From CAZMRW01 sp964568805 (GTDB lineage: Bacteria; Pseudomonadota; Gammaproteobacteria; Methylococcales; Methylomonadaceae), in contig CAZMRW010000008.1 of the NCBI GenBank assembly GCA_964568805.1, positions 17,144-81,143 on the forward strand: a DNA stretch of 64,000 nt, in the 5' to 3' direction. The notes beneath the pieces were generated by a model. That model saw only the letters and a list, made by a program, of their open reading frames with translations, ran no database searches and was not told where the DNA came from. Made by a program: the position numbers and the translations under genes. Below, piece by piece: positions 8,114 through 17,533 of the stretch (the first letter of the stretch is position 1; each line of letters begins with the position of its first letter).

Positions 8114-9358
8114 TTAACCGTAACGTTTGAAGACCAACGTGCCATTGGTGCCGCCAAAACCGAAGGAATTAGACAGGGCGAAATCGATTTTCATATTTCT
8201 GGCGATATTGGGAACATAATCGAGATCGCATTCAGGATCCCGATTATTGAGATTAATTGTCGGGGGGGCAATCTGGTTCTTGATGCTTAAGGCCGTCAAA
8301 ACAGCTTCTATGCCTCCGGCCGCGCCCAACATGTGCCCCGTCATCGATTTGGTCGAGCTCACTGCAACCTTATAGGCATGATCACCCAGTGCTGTTTTCA
8401 TTGCCTGGGTTTCACCTATATCACCTGCGGGAGTCGACGTGCCGTGCGCATTAATGTAATCGATATCGGTGGCATTCAAACCGGCATCGCGCAGGGCGTT
8501 TCTCATGCAACGGGCAGCACCTTCGCCACCTGGAGAAGGCGTTGTCATATGATACGCATCGCCGCTCATGCCGTAACCGACCAGTTCGGCATAAATTTTT
8601 GCGCCTCGCGCCCTGGCATGTTCCAGTTCTTCAAGAACGATGACGCCGGCGCCGTCGCTTAAGACAAAACCGTCACGGTCTTTATCCCAGGGACGACTGG
8701 CCGCTTGCGGATTATCATTGCGGCGGGATAGCGCTTTCGCCGAAATAAAACCGCCCATGGCGGTGGGCGATGATGTGCAGCGTTCGGCGCCGCCTGCAAT
8801 CATAACGTCGGCGTCACCGTGTTGAATCATGCGTGCGGCATCGCCGATATTATGGGTGCCGGTAGCGCAGGCCGTGACGATGGCGAAATTCGGGCCTTTG
8901 AATCCGTATTTGATCGAAAGGTTTCCCGATATCATATTGATAATGTTGCCGGGAACAAAGAAGGGAGAGATGCGTCTCGGTCCACTTTTATCATAGAGTG
9001 CATAGCACTCTTCAATTCCGGTAATGCCGCCTATGCCCGCGCCGATGGCAACGCCGATTCGTTCGGCATTGGCTTCATTCACTTCAATGCCGGCATCTTC
9101 GACAGCCTGGCAACCCGCGGCAAGACCGTAATGGATGAAACCATCCATACGCTGTGCATCTTTGGCCGGGATATATTGGGTCACATCGAAATTTCTTATA
9201 ACACCGCCGAAAGTCGTGGCGAAAGGAGAAATGTCAAAGGAATCGATGGAACTGATGCCGCTTTTACCGTTGATAATGCCGTCCCATGTTTCAGAAACTG
9301 TGTTAGCTAAAGGCGTAACAGCGCCTAATCCAGTTATGACAACTCGGCGTTTGCTCAA
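8114..9358 (-). CDS. fabF: 3-oxoacyl-[ACP] synthase II
   Basis: A condensing enzyme of fatty acid elongation that joins malonyl-ACP to acyl-ACP. The catalytic triad is clear: Cys164 in VTACATGTHN, His in NAHGTSTPAGD and His in KSMTGHMLGAAG. The length of 414 is standard. Transcription continues from acpP across a strong intercistronic hairpin at 9408-9437. The C-terminus keeps the glycine-rich FGFGGTNG. Confidence 0.97.
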   Translation of the reverse strand: MSKRRVVITGLGAVTPLANTVSETWDGIINGKSGISSIDSFDISPFATTFGGVIRNFDVTQYIPAKDAQRMDGFIHYGLAAGCQAVEDAGIEVNEANAERIGVAIGAGIGGITGIEECYALYDKSGPRRISPFFVPGNIINMISGNLSIKYGFKGPNFAIVTACATGTHNIGDAARMIQHGDADVMIAGGAERCTSSPTAMGGFISAKALSRRNDNPQAASRPWDKDRDGFVLSDGAGVIVLEELEHARARGAKIYAELVGYGMSGDAYHMTTPSPGGEGAARCMRNALRDAGLNATDIDYINAHGTSTPAGDIGETQAMKTALGDHAYKVAVSSTKSMTGHMLGAAGGIEAVLTALSIKNQIAPPTINLNNRDPECDLDYVPNIARNMKIDFALSNSFGFGGTNGTLVFKRYG

Positions 9359-9407
9359 TGTGATTTACCGTAAGAGAAGTGAAAATAGGAATAATAGGGT
9401 GGACGAC

Positions 9408-9437
9408 TTAGTGGATGATCCTTCGATCATCCACTAA
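9408..9437. other. strong hairpin between acpP and fabF
   Basis: A 13-bp perfect stem (TTAGTGGATGATC) closed by a 4-nt loop lies 10 bp below the acpP stop and 50 bp above the fabF start. No U-run follows on the transcribed strand, so it is unlikely to be a complete terminator. A role as an mRNA end protector would suit acpP, which must be made in far larger amounts than the rest of the operon; that is an inference. Confidence 0.7.
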
Positions 9438-9447
9438 AAGATCAGGT

Positions 9448-9678
9448 TTAAGCGTTTTTTTCTACGTAATCGATAGCTTGTTGTACCGTAGTGATTTTTT
9501 CAGCTTCATCGTCTGGAATTTCGCATTCGAATTCTTCTTCAAGAGCCATGACGAGTTCAACTGTATCCAGGGAATCAGCGCCAAGATCATCCACGAATGA
9601 AGCATCATTAGCGATATCTTCTTTAACACCCAATTGCTCTGCGACAATTTTTTTCACTCGTTCTTCAACATTACTCAT
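9448..9678 (-). CDS. acpP: acyl carrier protein
   Basis: Carries growing acyl chains on a 4'-phosphopantetheine attached to Ser36 in DDLGADSLDTVEL. The 76-residue acidic protein is nearly canonical. The ATG at 9678 gives the usual MSNVEERVK start and has GAGG upstream; an in-frame ATG at 9702 would add eight residues and is not needed. It is followed by fabF and preceded by fabG with about 225 bp between, which contains a promoter candidate. Confidence 0.97.
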   Translation of the reverse strand: MSNVEERVKKIVAEQLGVKEDIANDASFVDDLGADSLDTVELVMALEEEFECEIPDDEAEKITTVQQAIDYVEKNA

Positions 9679-9791
9679 AATTATGATCCTCAAACAATGC
9701 AAGTAATCGGATTCTTTTCCTATACTTACAATAGTATTGTTATTAATTTTACTAGAAATCCCGTCCTCGGAAATTCCAGACGGCGGGTGGA

Positions 9792-9820
9792 ATTATACTT
9801 TATATTGACTTAATGTCACA
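9792..9820 (-). promoter_or_regulatory. candidate sigma-70 promoter for acpP
   Basis: In the 226-bp gap between fabG and acpP the leftward strand carries a perfect TATAAT (9797 down to 9792), with a poor -35 match (TGTGAC) about 17 bp above it. A separate acpP promoter inside the fab operon is known from other gammaproteobacteria. The -10 match is what I see; its use is inferred. Confidence 0.4.
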
Positions 9821-9904
9821 ATATTATGGGTCGCGTTAACTTCATGGCAGTTGAAATGAGCCGGCCCACTTTACAGTGTTATAAAAAATCCATATATCGT
9901 AACG

Positions 9905-10633
9905 TTAAGGCATGTACATGCCGCCATTAACGTGAATGGTTTCTCCTGTGATATAGCCGGCGCCCTCGGAAACTAGAAATGAAACGGTATGGGCAATTTC
10001 TTCGGGCGCGCCTAATCGGGACAGGGGAATCGATGACAACAGGTTGTTTTTAATATCGTCGTTCAATTCCCTGGTCATGTCCGTATCGATAAAACCGGGT
10101 GCAACTGTATTGACGGTAATGTTGCGTGAACCGACTTCCTTGGCCATTGATTTGGTAAAGCCCACCATGCCGGCTTTGGCAGCGGCGTAATTGGCCTGGC
10201 CGGCATTGCCGGTTGCGCCTACAACCGATGAGATATTAATGATTCGGCCGGTTTTGGCCTTCATCATGCCGCGTAACACCGCCTTACTCATCCTGAATAC
10301 CGACGTCAGGTTGGTGTTGATAATGCTGTCCCATTCCTCGTCTTTCATGCGCATCAATAGATTATCGCGGGTAATGCCGGCATTGTTGACCAATACGGTC
10401 GGAGAGCCAAATTCATCGGTAACGGTTTTGATGACTTCCGCGACAGAGTCGGCATTGGCGACATCGAGCTTTAAGCCCTTGCCGTTTTCGCCCAGATAGG
10501 CTGAAATTGCTTCGGCGCCGGTGTCGGATGTGGCTGTGCCGACTACGAAGAAACCGTCTTTGGCCAGCCTTTCTGCGATTGCTTTGCCGATGCCTCGGCT
10601 GGCGCCTGTTACTAAAGCGACTTGTTTAACCAT
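9905..10633 (-). CDS. fabG: 3-oxoacyl-[ACP] reductase
   Basis: An NADPH-dependent short-chain dehydrogenase that reduces 3-oxoacyl-ACP. The cofactor motif is TGASRGIGKAIA, NNAGITRDNLLMRM is the typical FabG stretch, and the catalytic Ser-Tyr-Lys is in NISSVVG and YAAAKAG. It has 242 residues, ends in GGMYMP and overlaps fabD by 8 bp. Confidence 0.97.
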   Translation of the reverse strand: MVKQVALVTGASRGIGKAIAERLAKDGFFVVGTATSDTGAEAISAYLGENGKGLKLDVANADSVAEVIKTVTDEFGSPTVLVNNAGITRDNLLMRMKDEEWDSIINTNLTSVFRMSKAVLRGMMKAKTGRIINISSVVGATGNAGQANYAAAKAGMVGFTKSMAKEVGSRNITVNTVAPGFIDTDMTRELNDDIKNNLLSSIPLSRLGAPEEIAHTVSFLVSEGAGYITGETIHVNGGMYMP

Positions 10634-11576
10634 TTAACTGCTCCATGACCTTGTCAATCGATTCTGAATCAAAAATGCTCATATGCTCGGCGTCTTTGGC
10701 GATACGTTTGCCTAAACCGGATAATACCTTGCCCGGGCCGCATTCGACAAAACGGGTGACACCTTGATCCTGCATAAATTTGATGGTTTCTACCCAGTGT
10801 ACCGGTTGATACAATTGTTCAATTAATGCATGGCGGATGGCGTCGGGAGCGCTGTGAGCGGCTACGTCGACATTGTGAATTAGCGTCCTGTTGGGTTTTT
10901 GCAGGGGCACCTCGAGCAAGTATTCACCAAGTTTTTGGGCTGCCGGCTTCATGAGTGCACAGTGGGAAGGGACACTAACCGGTAACAGCATGGCGCGTTT
11001 GGCCCCGGCCGCCTTTGCCGCAGTGATGGCTCTTTCAACCGCGGCACTATTGCCGGCAATGACTACCTGTCCGGGGGAATTAAAGTTGACTGCCGAGACA
11101 ACTTCATTCTGGGCGGCTTCGGTACATACGTGGGCGACTACATGATCTTCAAGGCCCAAAATAGCCGCCATGGCGCCCACTCCCTGAGGGACCGCTTCCT
11201 GCATGAGATGTCCTCTTGCCGCAACCAGTCGGATGCCGTCTTCAAAGGATAGTGCCTCTGAGCAAACCAGCGCGGTATATTCGCCAAGGCTATGGCCTGC
11301 GGCCCAGGCCGGGCGAATGGTGCTGTATTTGCACCATACCTGCCAAATCGCAAATCCCGCCGCCAGCATGGCGGGTTGGGTATTTTCGGTTTGGTTAAGA
11401 TCGGCTTCAGGGCCGCCCTCGACAATTGACCATAAGTCCTTGTCGAGTACATTCGAGGCTTGTTCAAATGTCTGTTTTACTTCGGGGTAGCTTGCCGCCA
11501 GATCGTTTAACATTCCAACGGATTGAGAACCCTGGCCTGGAAAAACAAAAGCTAAATTACAGGATTGTTCGTTCAT
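10626..11576 (-). CDS. fabD: malonyl-CoA:ACP transacylase
   Basis: Moves malonyl from CoA to ACP. The nucleophile is Ser96 in AGHSLGEYTAL, and the oxyanion GQGSQ is near the N-terminus (FVFPGQGSQSVGML). The ATG at 11576 is chosen over an in-frame TTG six bases upstream. Its start lies just past the fabH stop, consistent with coupling. Confidence 0.96.
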   Translation of the reverse strand: MNEQSCNLAFVFPGQGSQSVGMLNDLAASYPEVKQTFEQASNVLDKDLWSIVEGGPEADLNQTENTQPAMLAAGFAIWQVWCKYSTIRPAWAAGHSLGEYTALVCSEALSFEDGIRLVAARGHLMQEAVPQGVGAMAAILGLEDHVVAHVCTEAAQNEVVSAVNFNSPGQVVIAGNSAAVERAITAAKAAGAKRAMLLPVSVPSHCALMKPAAQKLGEYLLEVPLQKPNRTLIHNVDVAAHSAPDAIRHALIEQLYQPVHWVETIKFMQDQGVTRFVECGPGKVLSGLGKRIAKDAEHMSIFDSESIDKVMEQLNG

Positions 11577-11578
11577 TA

Positions 11579-12547
11579 TCAATATTTTATTAATGCGGAA
11601 CCCCAGGTAAAGCCTGCGCCGAAAGCCTCAAGCAAAACCACTTGTCCTCTTTTGATGCGGCCATCGCGAACCGCTTCATTAAAGGCTAGAAGCACCGAGG
11701 CCGACGATGTATTGCCCTGGTTTTCCAGGGTTACCACGACCTGATCCATAGACATTTTCAATTTCTTTGCAGTGGCGGCGATGATTCTGATGTTGGCCTG
11801 GTGCGGCACCAGCCAGTCGATTTCCGACTTGTCCAAATTGTTGGCTTCCAGCGTTTCATCGACAATTCGTCCCAAGGTATTGACGGCAACTTTAAATACT
11901 TCGTTGCCACGCATGCTGATGTACCCCGATTCATCCTTATTGTCATCGGTTGCGGCCTGTGGATTTGGACAATACAAAAGATCTTCGTATTCGCCATCGG
12001 AATGAATATGTGTCGATATGATACCGGTTTCATCCGATGCGCCCAGCAATATTGCGCCGGCGCCATCGCCAAACAGGATGCAGGTGGTTCGGTCGGACCA
12101 GTCGACAACCCGCGAACAGATTTCTGTGCCAATGACGAGAACCTTTCTGGCGGCGCCGGTTTTAATGTATTGGTCGGCGATGCTTAACGCAAAAATCGAG
12201 CCTGAACAGGCTGCCTGAACATCGAAAGCAACGCAGTTTTTTATCGCGAGGCGCTGCTGTAACAGGCAGCCTGTACTCGGGTAGATCCGATCAGGCGTAC
12301 CTGTTGCCACGATAATCAGGTCGATTTCTTCCGGATCTATCTGTGCCGCTTCGATAGCCTGTCTTGCCGCAATCTCGGCCATGCTCGAAGCGGTTTCATT
12401 GGGTCCGGCAATTCTGCGGCTTTTGATACCGGTACGCTCATAAATCCAGCTATCTGAGGTATCAACGGATTGGGATATTTGCTCATTCGTCAGGACTTCT
12501 TCGGGTAGATATCCGCCGGTACCGATGACTCTTGAATAACGATTCAT
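11579..12547 (-). CDS. fabH: 3-oxoacyl-[ACP] synthase III
   Basis: Starts fatty acid synthesis by condensing acetyl-CoA with malonyl-ACP. The catalytic residues are Cys114 in VQAACSGS, His in VPHQANIRII and Asn in ENQGNTSSAS. It has 322 residues, and its start ATG overlaps the plsX stop by 4 bp. Confidence 0.97.
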   Translation of the reverse strand: MNRYSRVIGTGGYLPEEVLTNEQISQSVDTSDSWIYERTGIKSRRIAGPNETASSMAEIAARQAIEAAQIDPEEIDLIIVATGTPDRIYPSTGCLLQQRLAIKNCVAFDVQAACSGSIFALSIADQYIKTGAARKVLVIGTEICSRVVDWSDRTTCILFGDGAGAILLGASDETGIISTHIHSDGEYEDLLYCPNPQAATDDNKDESGYISMRGNEVFKVAVNTLGRIVDETLEANNLDKSEIDWLVPHQANIRIIAATAKKLKMSMDQVVVTLENQGNTSSASVLLAFNEAVRDGRIKRGQVVLLEAFGAGFTWGSALIKY

Positions 12548-13572
12548 GCGCTTGCTCTCTGGGCCAATGTTTTTTCAACCTGTTCGCTGATTTTTTTAAT
12601 AACGTCTTTTTTAACTTCAATTTCGGCAAGCTGTATCGCCGTTTTAAACGCCAAGATGTCGGCTCCGCCATGGCTTTTAATGACTAAACCGCGTAATCCC
12701 AGAAAACTGGCACCATTATAAAGACGCGGGTCGATGCGTTTTTTGAAGGATCTTAGCACCGGGTAAGCCAACAATCCGGCCAATTTGGTCAGTAAATTTC
12801 TGGAAAAAGCGTCTTTCAGTGCGGTCCCGATCATTTTTGCTGCGCCTTCGATAGATTTGAGCGCAACATTGCCGACAAAACCGTCGGTAACAATCAGATC
12901 CACCTTGACATTGCCGGCATTCAGGGAGTTGCCCTCGACATAACCGACATAATTTAATGAGGATTTTTCGAGCAATTTTGCCGCTGCTTTTACCTGCTCG
13001 TTTCCTTTCATGTCTTCTTCACCGATATTAAGCAAACCTACCGTAGGCGAGTCAATATTCTCGACCGCTTTAACCAGTTCAGCGCCCATTACCGCAAATT
13101 CGAACAGGTGGTCAGCGGTACAATCGACATTGGCGCCCAGATCGAGCACATGGGTATGTCCGTAGATTGACGGCAAGGTGGAAATAATGGCAGGGCGGTC
13201 TATCCCGGGAATCATTTTTAAAACGAAGCGGGCAGTGGCCATTAATGCGCCCGTATTGCCGGCACTGACGCACGCATCGGCTTTGCCATCGTGCACCAGG
13301 TTAATTGCAATCCGCATGGACGAATCTTTTTTATTTTTTAAAGCCTTCGATGGCGACTCATTCATTTCAACGCACTGGGAGGCATGCTTGATAGACAGCC
13401 TGTCTTGAAATGTGTCAAGGTGTTGTCCCAAATGCTGTTTGAGTACCGTTTGATCACCAACCAAAATCAGTTTCAAATCGCGATTGCACTTCAAGCAATC
13501 CAATGATGCCGGAATAGTGACTTCAGGACCATGATCCCCGCCCATTGCATCGATAGAAATTGTTAAACTCAC
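12544..13572 (-). CDS. plsX: phosphate acyltransferase PlsX
   Basis: Makes acyl-phosphate from acyl-ACP, the first committed step toward phosphatidic acid with PlsY. Typical PlsX stretches are ISIDAMGGDHGP at the N-terminus, SAGNTGALMATA and VLDLGANVDCT. The length of 342 is usual. It is the first gene after the hairpin terminator at 13600-13626, so plsX-fabHDG is probably read both from the rpmF promoter and from its own. Confidence 0.96.
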   Translation of the reverse strand: MSLTISIDAMGGDHGPEVTIPASLDCLKCNRDLKLILVGDQTVLKQHLGQHLDTFQDRLSIKHASQCVEMNESPSKALKNKKDSSMRIAINLVHDGKADACVSAGNTGALMATARFVLKMIPGIDRPAIISTLPSIYGHTHVLDLGANVDCTADHLFEFAVMGAELVKAVENIDSPTVGLLNIGEEDMKGNEQVKAAAKLLEKSSLNYVGYVEGNSLNAGNVKVDLIVTDGFVGNVALKSIEGAAKMIGTALKDAFSRNLLTKLAGLLAYPVLRSFKKRIDPRLYNGASFLGLRGLVIKSHGGADILAFKTAIQLAEIEVKKDVIKKISEQVEKTLAQRASA

Positions 13573-13597
13573 TTTGATGAATGACTCCGAAATAGTA

Positions 13598-13626
13598 ATA
13601 AAAAAACCGAACCGGATCCGGTTCGG
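13598..13626 (-). terminator. Rho-independent terminator after rpmF
   Basis: On the leftward strand a perfect 20-bp palindrome (CCGAACCGGATCCGGTTCGG, 13626 to 13607) is followed at once by seven T residues and ATT. This is a good intrinsic terminator for yceD-rpmF. It separates ribosomal protein expression from plsX-fab and may be partly read through, because plsX starts only 26 bp below it. Confidence 0.75.
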
Positions 13627-13750
13627 CTAGTGTTGCACATATTTCCGTTTGACGATCCTGATATTGTTATTTATCAACCGCTTTAGCCTAAATAAACAAA
13701 CCGAGTATCATAAAAGAGGTGTTACACTGGCATTCTTGCGGTAAAGATGA

Positions 13751-13933
13751 TCAATCTTCGTCGCTAACCGTGACGATTTGGCGGCCTTTAAAATATCCGT
13801 CAGGGGTGACGTGATGGCGCAAGTGAGTTTCGCCTGTCATGGGGTCCTGAGCCAGGGTTCTGCCTGTCAGGGCGTCGTGCGAACGGCGTTGGCCGCGTCT
13901 TGAACGTGATACCTTACTTTTTTGTACTGCCAT
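13751..13933 (-). CDS. rpmF: 50S ribosomal protein L32
   Basis: A 60-residue basic protein with the L32 signature MAVQKSKVSRSRRGQRRSHD and no zinc-binding cysteines, as in most gammaproteobacteria. It overlaps the end of yceD by 20 bp. The yceD-rpmF-plsX-fab order is one of the most conserved in proteobacteria. Confidence 0.97.
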   Translation of the reverse strand: MAVQKSKVSRSRRGQRRSHDALTGRTLAQDPMTGETHLRHHVTPDGYFKGRQIVTVSDED

Positions 13934-14459
13934 TAGATTTCTCCGATGTTTTTAAGTTGGTTAAAATGGAAAATGGGTTTTCTCGATGCGATTGCATTGT
14001 GTCTGTGGCGGAATCCGTCTTGCCAAATTTCGAATCCTGATTGCGGCAATCATGCGAGTGCTTTGGAAATTGCGGTAGAATCAGCAACAATTCGTCTTCT
14101 ACGATATCCTTTAGCAGGACTTTATCCTGTTCAAGCAAAAAGGGTTCAAAGTCATCGGGCAATCTGCCCGCTTCTTCGATGGAATTGACTACGCCCAGTT
14201 TGATCGCATTGTCGATTGGCCAAGTTACAGCTTGTAAGCAATTTTGGCAAACCAGATTCAGAGTCGATTCAATCTTTCCTTCAATGAAAGCCAGCTTGCC
14301 TTCACGGCCAAAAGACAGATCAACCGAGACACTGCCGGTATCATTCAGCACCAGTTCGGCTAAGCGGTCAAAACAGCTTAGCGGGATTTGGCCCTTCAAA
14401 ACACTTCGCTTGTCAGCCAGGTGCAATGGGTCAATATATTTTGGCAATCGATCTAACAT
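13914..14459 (-). CDS. yceD: YceD/DUF177 family protein, 23S rRNA accumulation protein
   Basis: A 181-residue DUF177 protein required in E. coli and plants for normal 23S rRNA levels. The C(Q)NC pair in LVCQNCLQAVTWP is typical, as is the acidic PFLLEQDKVLLKDIVEDELLL block. The C-terminus reads over the start of rpmF. The ATG at 14459 is 230 bp from the divergent HD-GYP gene. Confidence 0.9.
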   Translation of the reverse strand: MLDRLPKYIDPLHLADKRSVLKGQIPLSCFDRLAELVLNDTGSVSVDLSFGREGKLAFIEGKIESTLNLVCQNCLQAVTWPIDNAIKLGVVNSIEEAGRLPDDFEPFLLEQDKVLLKDIVEDELLLILPQFPKHSHDCRNQDSKFGKTDSATDTMQSHRENPFSILTNLKTSEKSNGSTKK

Positions 14460-14691
14460 AACTTTGCAATGTTATCTGGAAACTCTCATTGCGTCAAACT
14501 CTTAATTATAGCCTAACGTTACGACAGTCATTGGAGCAGGTTTAAATCCAGTTAACAAACGCCAGTTAAGATTATATTTTTTAAATGTGATCACCGGGAC
14601 TATAATTTCAATTGGTCTCAACAGGTTAAGGTTATCCGATTCATGTTAAGAGGTTTTTATCTCAACCCAAGCCATATAGTTTATAAGGGCT

Positions 14692-15966
14692 ATGAAAGAA
14701 AAGTATAACGAAATTTATCTCGCTTCTTCGACTGAGTTGATCCAGATAGATGTTAGGGATTTAAAAGTGGGAATGTACGTTTCCAAACTGGACAAACCTT
14801 GGCTGGAAAGCAATTTTTTGTTTCAAGGGTTTGAAATTAAAAACCAGGCGGACATCAATGCCGTTAGGGAACAATGCAAGTTCGTTTTTATTGATGTTGC
14901 CAGACAAAATAAAATCCAGAGATTTGTATCAAGAAATACACCTTATACTAAAGATTGGCTGGAACAGCGTACACCTCCTAAAGCGCTTTCTTCTTTTGAT
15001 AAGGAGATAGAACGAGCCGGCTACGTCTATAAAGAGACCAGCAATCTGGTTAGAAGCTTTATGCAGGAAATCCAGTTCGGAAAAAGCATTAATGTCGAAA
15101 TTGCCAAAAAAGCCGTAGCCGAGTGTGTAGAAAGCGTTCTTCATGCCCCCGATGCCTTGTTGTGGATGACTCAGTTAAAAAACAGGGATTTATATACCTC
15201 TCAACACAGTATGAACGTTTGTATACTCGCCATTGCCTTGGGGCGTCAGGTCGATTTACCGGTTGACGAACTCAATAACCTTGGTTTATGTGGCATGATG
15301 CATGACATGGGAAAAATGCGTATTCCTTTGGAAATATTGAATAAACCGGGAAAGCTGGAGTCCGATGAGTTAAAAATCATGCAAAGCCACCCCGAATTGG
15401 GCCGGAAATTATTGATGTCGAGCAGCGACATGTATGCGGGTGCGATTGACGTAGCATACAGCCATCATGAACGCCTGGATGGAACCGGTTACCCCCGGAG
15501 TTTATCGGCTGAAAATATTACGCCTTATACACGTATGGTGGCTATCGTCGACATGTATGATGCTATTACCAGCGATCGCGTTTATCAGGAAGGCAGAGAT
15601 CATCTGGAGGCGATCAATATCATGACCAAGGCATGCGGGAGCCATCTTGATTCCGGACTTACCTATAAATTCATTGAGTGTCTTGGTATTTATCCTCCGG
15701 GATGTATTATTGAACTGCAAAATGGTGAAGTTGCCATCGTTGTTGAAGTCAATCCAAAGCAAAAAATAAAACCCAAAATCATTTTATTGCTGGATGAGGA
15801 TAAAAAGCCCAGACCGGAGCGGATGATTGATTTGTCAAAAATGGATCTGGATGCGAGCGGGCAAAGTTATAGAATCAAAAAAATTGTCAGGGCAAGTCAA
15901 TACGGTATTGATCTAAATAAATATTATCACAATGGGATTATTGAGAAAGGTTTTGCTGCTTTATGA
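14692..15966 (+). CDS. HD-GYP cyclic di-GMP phosphodiesterase with DUF3391
   Basis: Likely hydrolyses cyclic di-GMP to GMP. An N-terminal DUF3391-type region (about residues 15-130, beginning IDVRDLKVGMYVSKLDKPW) is followed by a full HD-GYP domain with LCGMMHDMGKMRIP (HD), SHHERLDGTGYP (GYP) and the intervening metal ligands. The length is 424 residues. An AAGG stretch stands a few bases before the ATG at 14692. It is a single gene reading away from the yceD-rpmF-fab cluster. The effector process (motility, biofilm or pilus) cannot be told, although pilZ is nearby. Confidence 0.92.
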   Translation: MKEKYNEIYLASSTELIQIDVRDLKVGMYVSKLDKPWLESNFLFQGFEIKNQADINAVREQCKFVFIDVARQNKIQRFVSRNTPYTKDWLEQRTPPKALSSFDKEIERAGYVYKETSNLVRSFMQEIQFGKSINVEIAKKAVAECVESVLHAPDALLWMTQLKNRDLYTSQHSMNVCILAIALGRQVDLPVDELNNLGLCGMMHDMGKMRIPLEILNKPGKLESDELKIMQSHPELGRKLLMSSSDMYAGAIDVAYSHHERLDGTGYPRSLSAENITPYTRMVAIVDMYDAITSDRVYQEGRDHLEAINIMTKACGSHLDSGLTYKFIECLGIYPPGCIIELQNGEVAIVVEVNPKQKIKPKIILLLDEDKKPRPERMIDLSKMDLDASGQSYRIKKIVRASQYGIDLNKYYHNGIIEKGFAAL

Positions 15967-16018
15967 ATGGTGAAAATCAATTTTATTTTTAACATATTTT
16001 TAATGCCAATGTTTATGA

Positions 16019-16450
16019 TTGGAAATGGCGATGATCATCCAGGCATTGCGTGCCGATAATGCTTTGACTGTTTCGCTAGTCGCAGAGATAGACGGAAAAA
16101 TCGCAGGCCATATCGCTTTTTCGGCCGTAGCCATTTCCGACGGTAGTCAAAATTGGTATGGCCTGGGTCCGCTGTCTGTGCTGCCATATTTCCAGAAACA
16201 AGGGATAGGAGAATCTCTCGTTGAAGGAGGTCTATCTTTGTTGAAAGCTCTGGGAGCCGAGGACTGCGTTCTTTTAGGTGAACCTGATTACTTTAAACAA
16301 TTCGGATTCAGGAACTATCCGGATTTGATTTTGGAAGGTTTTCCGCAGAAATATTTTCTTGCCTCGCCGTTTGATAAAAGCAGTTTTAAAGGGGCTGTTG
16401 TTTATCATCAAGGCTTTTTAATCAATGCTGAAGCAGCCGATTCGCTCTGA
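16019..16450 (+). pseudogene. GNAT acetyltransferase lacking its N-terminus
   Basis: The visible 143 residues match the YhbS-type GNAT fold from the second strand onward: VSLVAEIDGKIAGHIAFS, then the acetyl-CoA loop LSVLPYFQKQGIGESLVEGG and the late GEPDYFKQFGF. The first strand and helices (about 30 residues) are absent. A stop codon (16016-16018) lies directly before the only possible start, a TTG at 16019, and no other upstream frame supplies the missing part. I call it a 5'-truncated remnant, although a shortened protein from the TTG cannot be excluded. Confidence 0.6.
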
Positions 16451-16525
16451 AGGCGGTTGCAGACTTACTGTAGCTTGCCAGGCTAAGTGGACTTGCTAAA
16501 ATTCATAAGAATAGAAATTCCGGAT

Positions 16526-17344
16526 TCATGTCCCGAGACGATGTGATGCTAGAAAACCGGGCTGTGTAGTTACCGTCCCCGATTTTTTTGTTTCACTTTC
16601 CCGGCGAAGCAATTCGGCCTTGCGCTCGACTCCCCATCGATACCCCGATAGCGTGCCGTCATTCCGGACTACTCGATGACAAGGGATAGCCACGGCCAAG
16701 ATATTTCGGGCGCAGGCGCTGGCCACGGCCCGAGCCGATTTCGGCGAGCCGATGCGCAGAGCAATATCGGTATAACTGACTGTGGCTCCCGCCGGAATTT
16801 CCCGCAGCGCCTGCCAGACACGCTGCTGAAAGGCCGTGCCCCGCACGTCGAGCGGCAGTTTTAGCCCCGACGCGGGCGCTTCAACAAAACCGATGACGTT
16901 GGCGACAAGTTGTTCGAATTCGCTATCGCCGCCAATGGGTTTTGCCTGTGGAAATCGGTCCTGCAAGCTGCAAGCCAGGATACCCGTGTCGTCGCCTAAC
17001 GAGATCGCGCAAACGCCGGCGGGGCTCACCGCAACAAGGATCGATCCCAATGAACACTTGCCGATGGCGAAGCGAATCTCCGTATCCGCGTCGCCAGGGC
17101 GATATTTCAAGGGGGTCATCCCGAGTATCCGGTCCGAATTTTCGTAAAACCGAACGTTCTCCGGATTGTCAAGGCGCGCCAGACAGGACGGGCGGCAGTA
17201 AACGCCGGTAGTTTTGACCGCATAGTAAAATGGGCCATCCGCATTCGGGTCCCGGCTGACTAAGGCCGTCCAACGGGGATCAATCAGCAATTCGGATGCC
17301 GGTTTCAATTTATTTGCAGAGACGTTCATACAATTTACTGACAA
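16526..17344 (-). CDS. ada: Ada-type DNA alkylation repair protein without its regulatory domain
   Basis: The C-terminal half (from about residue 95) is a complete O6-methylguanine-DNA methyltransferase with the active-site IPCHRVV and the SAR(A)VASA recognition helix. The N-terminal half starts as the Ada phosphotriester domain (TTGVYCRPSC, Cys50 and Cys54). At about residue 70 it jumps from RFYENS straight to LGMTPLKYR, which belongs to the end of the AraC-type DNA-binding domain. The whole helix-turn-helix region and the second zinc pair (PCKRC in other Ada proteins) are missing. The reading frame is kept. It should still repair O6-alkylguanine but not act as a transcription activator. Confidence 0.85.
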   Translation of the reverse strand: MSVNCMNVSANKLKPASELLIDPRWTALVSRDPNADGPFYYAVKTTGVYCRPSCLARLDNPENVRFYENSDRILGMTPLKYRPGDADTEIRFAIGKCSLGSILVAVSPAGVCAISLGDDTGILACSLQDRFPQAKPIGGDSEFEQLVANVIGFVEAPASGLKLPLDVRGTAFQQRVWQALREIPAGATVSYTDIALRIGSPKSARAVASACARNILAVAIPCHRVVRNDGTLSGYRWGVERKAELLRRESETKKSGTVTTQPGFLASHRLGT

Positions 17345-17533
17345 CGATTGACATGGTTAAGCATAAAATAATATTTTTCCCGAGTAGTGCACTCCGGATT
17401 TTGCTTTCAAATTCGATCTGGTCGATAGGCGAGAGTTCCCTGGAATCAATCGCACCGAAACCTTTGTAATGAATTCGATGAGCATGCCGGCTCAAAATCG
17501 CCCCGGCAGCAAGGACTTCGGCACAGAACGGTT

